From Hygrophila difformis (lineage: Eukaryota; Streptophyta; Magnoliopsida; Lamiales; Acanthaceae): a stretch of DNA of 64,000 bases. The position numbers were made by a program, and so were the translations under genes. Below are positions 56,504 to 64,000 of the stretch, one piece after another. How positions within the stretch are numbered: position 1 is the first letter of the stretch; every line of letters starts with the position of its first letter. The notes under the pieces are model-generated. The model had not been told where the DNA came from and ran no database searches. It was given only the letters and a program-made list of their open reading frames with translations. Location: assembly GCA_030278955.1 (NCBI GenBank), contig JAOANR010000009.1, positions 41,564,945 to 41,628,944 on the forward strand, written 5' to 3'.

Positions 56504-58152
56504 TTAGCATTGTACCTTCACGAGGCAATCATCAACATCCATATTAAGACCACTGTTATCAACAGGCTTCTTGGTAGGGGTTGCTTGCAACATTCCACCT
56601 TTCATAAACTTCCTTGTTGAGGTTGAAGTTGAAGCTTCACCTTTATCATAGCCAATTCCAGTAAGGTATGTTGATGACTTTCCTTTGCAAATCATCTCAT
56701 TTAACTTCTCCTTATTCTTCATCACTCACTTTGGTTGATAGCTCAAGATTAATAGCCATGAGTGCTTTCTTTTCTACATCAAGACTCATCATAGAAGTTG
56801 TAAGATCAACTACTTCTCTTTTGAATCTTTGAATATCCTTATCATTTTCATCACAAGCAATACTGAGATCTACAACTTGAACCAGGAGTCTTTTGTTCTC
56901 ACCAACAACACATTTGTGATTCTCTTTCAACTCTTGAAAAGCTTCTGCCAATTCATCGAATTCCAGATCTTCTCCATCATCTTGATCCTCATCTAAAGTA
57001 GATGAGATCCTCATCTAAAGTAGATGAGGTAGGAGTAATATCATCAGTGTGAATAGTGAAAGAAATTTCAGCATCATCTGATTCTTCTTCACTGTGTTGT
57101 GTCTCTGATGTGTTACTGACCTCATTATCACTGAGTGTTGCATTTAATGCCTTTTCTCTCCTTTTAGCAGTAGGACACTCTAACGTCTTGTGTCCAACTC
57201 CTCCACAATCATAACACTGGAGATCCTTAAACCTTTCAGGTAAATCAACAAGATTGATTTTCCTGGTCTTTTCTCTTTTCAAGGTTTGAGGAACTGCTCT
57301 TGTATGGTTGTTTCTCTGTTGTGTGCTCTTTGCCTTTATCACGATCAACTCTGATTTTTCCAAAAGACTTGGCTCTTTTGTTTTGCATAATCTTTGATAG
57401 CTTTTTGGATAGGTAAGCCTTCTCTTCATCATAAATGTAATCACTCTCTTCAACTATGAGTGCAAGAGCCTTGGATTGGCTTTCATTCTTCTCCAAGTGG
57501 ATCATCTCAAAAGTACTCAAAATGCCAACAAAATTCTCAAGTGTCATGGTGTGAATCTTGTCCATTTCTTCAAGTGCAGAAATCTAAATGAATACTTCTC
57601 AGAGACAGTCCTAAGCATTTTCCTCACAAGAGTGCCATTCTCATACTTGAATCCAAGTAGGTGTGCTTGATTTACAAAATCCTTGAATCGTTCACAATAG
57701 GAAGTGATGTTTTCATCATCTTGCATCACCATTCCGTCAAAGACAGATTCCATATGTTGTAGCTTAGTTGCACACACATCAGCAAATCCTTCATGAGCAT
57801 TAGAAAGTGCAAGTCAGGCTTCATAAGCGGTGGAGCAGGTTGAAATCATCTTATACTGATTCTCATCAACTGAACTGCAAATAGCATTGAGAGCAGAGGC
57901 ATTGCCTTGATAGAGTGCCTTTTCCTTTACAGTATATTCCTCATATAGTGTGGGCTCATGAGTGACAATGGCTTGTTCATCTGCACTAGTACCTCTGATT
58001 TCCTTTACTGGTTCCTTGTACTCAGTTAACACCTCTCTCCATGAATCTGGTCCAAGTGACATCAAAAATATTTTCATTCTGTTATTCCAGTAGCAACAGT
58101 TTGAGCCATCAAATAGGGGAGGCCTTGTTGTAGAGAACCCTCCACGACTCAT
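56504..58152 (-). pseudogene. Element B gag
   Basis: Starts at 58152 (M-S-R-G-G-F-S-T-T-R-P-P-L-F-D-G-S-N), the SIRE-type gag N-terminus. Then the capsid core (Y-C-E-R-F-K-D-F-V-N; E-S-Q-S-K-A-L-A-L-I-V-E-E-S) and a CCHC zinc knuckle C-Y-D-C-G-G-V-G-H-K-T-L-E-C near 57210, then an acidic coiled-coil tail to about 56504. It packages RNA in the family. Broken by a stop near 57814, shifts near 57560, and a 22-bp tandem duplication at 56984-57027. Confidence 0.9.
56984..57027. repeat. 22-bp perfect tandem duplication that shifts the gag frame
   Basis: 56984-57005 equals 57006-57027 (GATCCTCATCTAAAG...). 22 is not a multiple of three. The frame right of it ends in a stop just after, while the reading frame resumes on the left. 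Confidence 0.95.
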
Positions 58153-58205
58153 CTTGAAGATCGAGTTCGAAAAATACTAGAAAGAACCCCCGCTCCGATA
58201 CCAAT

Positions 58206-59041
58206 TGACAGGTCCCACGTGATGAACACTGTAAATACGCGTTGTGCCCACAACTCATACACAACCAAAAACAGGTAACAAGGCAGAAACTGAAATGCAG
58301 AATAAAACAAACAACACTAATATTTGTTTACCCAGTTTGGATCATCCGATCTACATCTGGGGGATCCCAATCCAGGCATATTTCACAATCAACCAAGGCC
58401 AATAGTTAAACCCATCTGTTTACAATAGAAACCCTTTCAACCCTTCCACAATAGGACTCCCTTTTTGTCACCTAGACCAACTCTAGGTGGGAACAGAGTA
58501 TAGTGCCTATACCAGTCACTAAACCTGGTAAAATCACCCTTCAATCCTAATGCTAGGCTAAGCAAGCTTCTACCCTTGTGATAGCTACTCCCCAAATAAG
58601 CTCAAAACACTCAACAAGCTAAGAGACACAACCCTAAGAATTTTTAAAAGATAAAACTCGCAAAGTATGAAATGCTAGCTAAACTCTAACCACAATCTCT
58701 ACAAAGAATAAGAAAAGGTTACCCCTAGCTAAAAATAGCAGCTTGATAAAGATGCTCATGAAGAACCTTATGTTCTTCCTTCAATCTGCAGCCCTCAAAA
58801 TCTCTTCATGTGTTTCTGCGTAATGCTCAATTGTTACAGCCTCCAATGTATGAGACCTTTACCCTAAAAATGCAGAGGGCTCGGATATCCAGGCCCATGG
58901 GCTGTGGAAAAGCCCTATACAGCTGTCACACCATCAACTTTTGTCTTTTCTGCTCCAGGTGTCAGGTCAAGAGCTCCGTTGTGTTCACATCCCTCACACA
59001 ACGATCATCTGCACAAGAGTTTTAAGTACAAAAAACCAACA
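58206..59041 (-). repeat. Element B 5' LTR (836 bp)
   Basis: TG...CA ends; the primer site lies two bases inside (58192-58203). Confidence 0.93.
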
Positions 59042-60085
59042 CACATATCCCTTCAAAGACTCATATTCATTTAACTCCAATTTTCTAAATGCAATGCTAA
59101 CCCTATCTGTGCCTCTCAAATACCTGAGCAACCACTTCAAAGCTTCCCAATAAACCTTTACTGGATCAGCCATAAATCTGCTAACAACACTTATGGCATA
59201 AGCAATGTTAGGTCTGGTACATATCATCAAGTACGTAAAACTTCCAACAACAGTACCATAGGGGACCTTCTCCACGTAACTCCTTTAAGCTTCATCAGTA
59301 GGTTTCTGAGTTCCGGATAGCTTAAATTGCTGTCCCAAAGGTGTTGAGACACTTGTTGAAAGAAACATGTTGAACCTTTTTAGTACTTGCTGAGCATAAG
59401 ATGTTTCATGCAGCCTCAAACATCCATTGCTTCTGTCCCTTTGAATATCCATTCCCAAAATCCTCTGGGCATTCCCCAAGAACTTCATTTCAAGCTTTTC
59501 CTGGAGCTGGGACTTAACTTACAGGATATATTCACATGACTTATTTGTAATTAATATGTCATCCACATACAACAGTAAGTACATGGAATCATGCCTTCCA
59601 TTGTTCTTCATATAAACACAAATATCGTATGAAGATCTCTCAAACCCAATCCCAGTTATGTACTCATCAGATTTCAGATACCATATAAAGATCTTTTCAA
59701 CAAACAAACCATCCCATCAGTTTTCTTATCTTGGATTCCCTCTTGAATTTGCATATAAATGGACTCCTTCAAATCTCCATTAAAGAAGTCTTAACATCGA
59801 GTTGTTCTAACTCTATATTAAAATAAGTAACCATAGTTAAAATAATTCTGATGGAAGTGTGCTTTACCTCTGAAGAAAAGATTTCATGGAAATCAATACC
59901 ATCCCTCTGTGTGAAACCTCTAGCTATAAGTCTTGCCTTAAATATGATCTTTTCATTACTTTCTGAAACCTCAGTCATCCTTTTAAACAACCACTTGCAG
60001 CTTACAAGTCTTATGTCTGGAGGCTTATCAACCAAGATCCATGTCTGATTCTTATCTAAGAGTCAAGCTCTTCCATAGCTACTTT
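58994..60085 (-). pseudogene. Element A reverse transcriptase and start of RNase H
   Basis: Pieces: S-C-K-W-L-F-K-R, A-R-G-F-T-Q-R-D-G-I-D-F-H-E-I-F (60035-59769); Y-L-L-L-Y-V-D-D-I-L-I (catalytic Y-V-D-D, about 59580-59560); L-G-M-D-I-Q-R-D (59450); Y-G-T-V-V-G-S-F-T-Y-L-M near 59260; ending L-N-E-Y-E-S-L-K-G-Y-V at 59042, where element B is inserted. The pieces lie in more than one frame with stops between. Confidence 0.9.
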
Positions 60086-60555
60086 CCAATGCACACTTTC
60101 TGGACTTCTAATAGCCTTTTTATATGTGCTTGGATCTGTTAAATCAATTTCTTCAGCCATGTATAGAGCATAATGAATCTGATCAGCCTCTCCATATTTG
60201 ATTGGAGGTCTAACGATCCTCCTCTATCTGTCCCCAGAAGCTGGTACCCATCCAGACCATATTGATTTCATGTGGTAGATTGATCTGTAGGCTGAATATC
60301 TTGTCTATTAAGATCCTTTCTGTCAATATCATCTTATAACTCCACCGTGACCTTTGCTTCATCTTTTGACTCAGGTTCTGGACAACTAATCCTGACTGAA
60401 TTCTGCAACATAGATATGCAAGTCTAATCAAAAGTAACATCCCCACTTATGATGATTTTCAGTCTCCCAGATTCAAGACACCACAGCCTGTAGCCGTTCA
60501 CTGTTTCAGGGTATCCCAACCTGATGCATTTTAATGCCCGTGGTTGTAGCTTATC

Positions 60556-61920
60556 CTACTTAACATAAGCATAAGGCACACAACCAAATACATTGAGATG
60601 AGAAAAAGAAGAAGTTGATATATACCACACTTCATCAGGGATTTGACAATCAAGTGCTGAAGTTGGTGACTTGTTGATTAGGTAGGCTGCTGTCTTGACC
60701 GCTTCTCCCCAAAATCTCCTTGGCAAGCCTGCTCCCAATAACATGCACCTAATCTTCTCAAGAATGGTCCTATTCATCCTCTCAGCCACCTCATTTTGCT
60801 GTGGATTCCCTGGAGCAGTAAGGTGTCTCTTTATGCCATTTCCTTTGCAAAAATCAGTGAACTCTTTTGACAGAAACTCCAGTCCATTGTCTATCCTTAA
60901 GTATTTCAAAGTGGCGCCCTTCTCCAGCTGCACTTCATTGCACCAATCCTTGAACCTTTCAAATGTCTCATCCTTTCTCTTAAGGATATAAGAGCTTCTA
61001 CAGCAGGACCAGTAGAATAAGGATAAACGGCAAAACAAAGGAGAATATCACTCCAACAATACACATCAAACGCCAAACTAGACATCAATTTCCAGTCCAA
61101 TGAACAGTGCCCCGCCAATTGTAGCGAGGCACTATAGCAACGCTATTTTTTTTCTTTTCTTATTTTCTTCTACTTCTATTCTAGTAGTATAAACTATAAA
61201 GTACTATTTCAGTAGCATTTTTTATTATATTATATTATACTTTTAATAATTACAAGTATTAAATTTTATTTTTATTTTTAAATATATTTTAATATCAATT
61301 TTTTATTTACATAATTTGACTTTTATTTTTATCAATTATATTTTAATTTTAAAAATTTAAAATAAAAAATATATAATTTAATAAAATTTTGCAGTAAAAT
61401 TTAAATTAATATATATTTATATATACAATATGAAGTATTAATTTGATAGATAAAAATTAAATGAATAATAAAAGGAATCAAAATGAAATATTCTTAAATA
61501 GAGGAAAATTTAGAGTTGATTATTGGAGATGAAAAATGAAAAATTGCAAACTGGACTGGGAATTAGAGTTGAGTTGACTGGAAAATAGAGTTTATTGTTG
61601 GAGATGGCGTAAATCCACAACGTCTTAGAGTAGTCATTAATGATACTTAAGAAGTATTTTCCTCCATCATTAGTTGTAGTCTTGGTTGGCCCACAAAGAT
61701 CTGAATGACAGTAGTCCTTTAGATGTATGGTTAGTTGGTTACCTTCTAGGAAATTCTGCTTCTTGATTTTCCCAAGAATGCACTCCTCACAGATAGGCTG
61801 CTGTGTTATTTATGTTGTGCTTACTCAGACAACACACCGTTCTTAGGAAGTTCCTGTAAACTATTCTGTCCAACATGCCCCAATCTCTTGTGCCAAATCT
61901 CAGCATGACCCTTTAATGTT
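60556..61920 (-). pseudogene. Element A integrase, split by a Tourist-like MITE
   Basis: Right part (61610-61900): W-H-K-R-L-G-H-V-G-Q and C-G-P-T-K-T-type text, then D-Y-S-K-T-L-W. Left part (60991-60556): R-K-D-E-T-F-E-R-F-K, L-R-I-D-N-G-L-E-F, N-P-Q-Q-N-E-V-A-E-R-M-N-R-T-I-L-E (catalytic Glu), F-W-G-E-A-V-K-T-A. The reading frame is continuous across the MITE if the insert and one TAA copy are ignored. 60086-60555 is the degenerate integrase-RT linker. Confidence 0.87.
60992..61609. mobile_element. Tourist-like (PIF/Harbinger) MITE in the integrase of element A
   Basis: TAA on both sides (60989-60991, 61610-61612). Ends GAGCTTCTACAGCAG and, reversed, CGCCATCTCCAACAA are imperfect inverted repeats of the 'catctccaaca' type. 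618 bp, AT-rich core, non-coding. Confidence 0.75.
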
Positions 61921-62460
61921 ACATCCACATTACCAACCACCGTCTAAGTAATATAGACTGTTTTTCCTAACTCCATTAAGGATAATTTGAGTTCCCCTTT
62001 TGACATGGATAAGTTCATTTCTTGATTCAAAATGATATCCCCTACTTTCAAGCATGCCAAGAGATATCAGATATCTTTTGAGTTGAGGAATATACCTCAC
62101 ACCAGTGATGACTTTAAATTATAATATAACTTCAATTTGATGCTACCAACTCCCTTGATTATGCACTTTTGATTGTTGCCAAGAATCACAGTACCCTGAT
62201 CTTGTAGCTTCAATTCAGAGAACCAATCTTTGTGAGGACACATATGGAAACTACATCCAGAATCCATAATCCATATATTCTAGATAGGATATTCATAACA
62301 TTTAACATCTCTGCTTCATAGTTCTCCACAATATCTGCAGATTCAGGAACATTGTTTGATTTTCAGCTTCTTGCTTCCTTTTCCAAGCATAACAATTCTT
62401 CATCAAATGACCCATTTTCTTGTAGAAATAACATTTCCTAGTTTCCTTTTGGCCTACAGC
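61921..62460 (-). pseudogene. Element A protease and gag nucleocapsid end
   Basis: Protease active site I-M-D-S-G-C-S-F-H-M near 62260, preceded (about 62430) by a zinc-knuckle relic C-Y-F-Y-K-K-M-G-H-L-M-K-N-C, in which the second Cys of CX2CX4HX4C is Tyr. Stops interrupt the stretch. Confidence 0.8.
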
Positions 62461-63125
62461 TTATTTTCCCTTGGATTGTTTCTGCTTCTTGAAAGATACC
62501 TCTTTGGTGTTCTTTGATTTCTTGATCATCAATCCCCCACTGGATTGATCAATCTTGACTTCATTTCTTTTTTGTAGTTTCTTGGCTCTAAAGGCAGACT
62601 CCACATCTTCCAATGTAATGGTGGATTCCCTTCCAAAAAGCATTGCATTTTTTAGATGCACAAATGACTTTGGCAAGGCATTTAATAGGATGATGGCCTT
62701 GTCTTCATCCTCCAGCTTCACATAGACATCTTCCAGATCATCCAAACCTTTATTGAAGTCATCAATCTGCTCCTCAATGCCTTTATCTTCAGTGAATTTG
62801 GTGGGATAAAGCCTTTGCTTCATATACAATCGATTTGCAAATGATTTGTTCATGTACAGTGACTCCAGCTTAGCCCAAACACCTGTTGCGTTTGATTCCT
62901 TGGCTACCTCCCTCAAAACCTTTTCTGCTAAACTGAGGATCAATAATGAGTGTGCCTTTTCAAGAATTTCATCCTTTCTTCCTTGACTCATGGTAGCAGG
63001 CAGACCCTCGCCCCCCTTAATAATTCTGCAACTCCACATTGCACCAACATAGCTCTCATGTTGATCCTCCATAATCCAAAATCATTTTGGCCAGAGAATT
63101 TCTCAATCTCAAAATTGGATGCCAT
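62461..63125 (-). pseudogene. Element A gag
   Basis: The likely start at 63125 reads M-A-S-N-F-E-I-E-K-F-S-G-Q-N-D-F-G-L-W-R, the Tork-type gag N-terminus. A frameshift near 63010 moves it into the frame that continues L-P-A-T-M-S-Q-G-R-K-D-E-I-L-E-K-A-H-S to 62461, with the UBN2-type core W-A-K-L-E-S-L-Y and a basic C-terminus. Confidence 0.88.
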
Positions 63126-63175
63126 GGAATCAACTATTCTGTTCTTGATAGCTTCCCACAGACGACGACACCACT

Positions 63176-63637
63176 TGTTGTAAAATACTCACACACAAAC
63201 ACAAGAACAAGAACAACAAAACACAAGATGTATGTGGCTTGATCTTTTCAGATCTACATCCACGGGAGCACAACAACAATTCCTTTACACAAGATCAAGA
63301 TGATTACACTAGAGTATTCCTCTCAATTAGCAAGAACTACCATCGGCTCTACACTCTCTAATTGAACTCAAAACATGTAATCCTAAAATCTCTTGTGAAT
63401 ATACAAGCTCCCTATCATTCTTGTATAATCTCTCTCTAATTCTTTTACTAGCTAACTCATAAAAATGTACAAACTCTCATGTCTTCTCATTGAGTTTTTA
63501 CTTAGAATATATTCACTTAGGCTCATCAGGAAATTCAAGCCTAAAAATATGTAACTGCTACTAATTAACTTTGTTTACAAAATTAGTTATAATTAATATT
63601 TCACAGTTAATCCAGACATGTGCAAACATAATTCACA
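63176..63637 (-). repeat. Element A 5' LTR (462 bp)
   Basis: Partner of 48115-48581; borders set by TG...CA ends and the split MITE. Confidence 0.93.
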
Positions 63638-63857
63638 CAAATGTTTAATGATTAATATCTCAAATTAGAAAAAGTAAAAATTATAAAAGTTTAATATTCT
63701 AAAACTATGTGTTTAGACGAATCTAATAACATCTCACTTAACTATATTTTATCTTATGTAACTGTGTTAAAAAGTCGAATCCAAGTTACTCAATAAATAG
63801 TGTTTACTATGCAAACATTAACGTCATTAAATTACGGAGGAAATAATTAATAAAAAC

Positions 63858-63967
63858 TTTTGTTTTCGTTTGGAGGAGCCATTCAAGTCCTGGAAAGAGG
63901 TGGTGGGAGTCCATGCCACACAAATTACAAAGGGGAACAAATGGGAGGGATAGGGGACAGGGTGAGG
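63858..63967 (-). mobile_element. 5'-truncated SINE copy
   Basis: Flanked by ATTAATAAAAAC at 63846-63857 and 63968-63979. The sequence matches the 3' half of the SINE at 37039-37206 (GGAGCCATT, GGTGGTGGGAG-CCATG, ATGGGA-GGGATAGGG) but lacks the A and B boxes. Confidence 0.87.
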
Positions 63968-64000
63968 ATTAATAAAAACCTAAATTGTTTTTCAGAAAAA

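Larger units (their letters stand above)
49055..59041 (-). mobile_element. Copia element B (SIRE/Maximus-like) with an env-position ORF
   Basis: LTRs 49055-49863 and 58206-59041 begin TGACA and end CCAACA. A perfect 5-bp target duplication CACAT lies at 49050-49054 and 59042-59046, inside the RNase H codons of element A. The purine tract CCCACAAAGGGGGAGAT (minus) is next to 49863; the primer site TGGTATCGGAGC (58192-58203, minus) has one mismatch to tRNA-iMet. Gene order on the minus strand: gag, protease, integrase, RT, RNase H, then an extra ORF before the 3' LTR, the SIRE arrangement. Without its two insertions it is about 9.0 kb. Frames are broken in every gene. Confidence 0.92.
48115..63637 (-). 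mobile_element. Copia element A (Tork-like), interrupted by element B and a Tourist-like MITE
   Basis: LTRs at 48115-48581 and 63176-63637 begin TGTTG and end ATAATTCACA. Flanks TAAAT / CAAAT are a target duplication with one mismatch. The purine tract is GCAGACAAGGTGGAGAAT (minus, 48582-48599). Subtracting the insertions leaves about 4.9 kb, normal for Copia. Order on the minus strand from the right: gag, protease, integrase, RT, RNase H. The coding region has several stops and shifts, so it is dead. The primer site next to the right LTR reads TGGTGTCGTCG, a poor match to tRNA-iMet. Confidence 0.9.
48058..63843. mobile_element. Stowaway MITE split by the nested Copia stack (halves 48058-48114 and 63638-63843)
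   Basis: The left half starts CTCCCTCCGTAATATAATGATATTAAC after TA; the right half ends TTAACGTCATTAAATTACGGAGGAAA before TA, its inverted partner. Together the halves make a normal 263-bp MITE. The sequence either side of the break (ATATAAAT and CAAATGTTTAATG) matches the family pattern. Confidence 0.9.

Overview
This is nuclear DNA from a flowering plant, most likely a eudicot. The evidence is split genes with GT-AG introns encoding plant-type proteins (a lipin-type phosphatidate phosphatase and a strictosidine-synthase-like protein), plant lineages of LTR retrotransposons (Athila, a Tekay-like shell, SIRE-like and Tork-like Copia), L1 LINEs, tRNA-derived SINEs, a CACTA element, a Helitron, a hAT element and many Stowaway MITEs. 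Nothing bacterial, organellar or CRISPR-like is present. Species cannot be fixed from the sequence alone.

Layout. 1-7630: the 5' end of a decayed Athila-type retrotransposon on the minus strand (gag, protease, tRNA-Asp-type primer site and an unusually long LTR of about 4.7 kb). It is inserted into the 5' LTR of a plus-strand Tekay-like element (7631-11981) that has lost gag-pol and carries only a coiled-coil ORF. 11982-19330: gene-poor DNA with a SINE remnant, a Stowaway MITE, a 0.43-kb tandem duplication abutting a FAR1/FRS gene fragment, a 5'-truncated LINE with perfect target-site duplications, and a MULE-like repeat. 19331-25362: a complete 10-exon PAH/lipin gene (minus; 892 codons by my splice model). 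26313-30034: a Stowaway MITE split by a 3.5-kb non-autonomous Helitron. 30281-31561: two more MITEs and a SINE. 32523-36701: a complete 4-exon strictosidine-synthase-like gene (minus; 393 codons) with a hAT element in its first intron. 37039-37206: a SINE. 38335-43295: a CACTA element whose three-exon transposase is spoiled by only two stop codons. 43439-47732: a decayed, 5'-truncated L1 LINE.

48058-63843 is one nested stack. A Stowaway MITE is split by a Tork-like Copia element (A, 48115-63637). A is split by a SIRE-like Copia element (B, 49055-59041) carrying a third, env-position ORF. B in turn holds a Stowaway MITE and a 724-bp TRIM. A separate Tourist-like MITE interrupts A's integrase. 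Almost every joint keeps its target-site duplication, so the order of events can be read directly. A 5'-truncated SINE closes the window.

Only two cellular genes look functional. PAH converts phosphatidate to diacylglycerol at the ER and restrains phospholipid synthesis. The strictosidine-synthase-like protein is a six-bladed beta-propeller of the secretory pathway. They are neighbours on the same strand with no evident joint role. I found no convincing new cellular system. The most unusual items are the coiled-coil-only LTR element, the arrays of TCGCGA inverted repeats inside the Athila LTR, and the nested stack itself.
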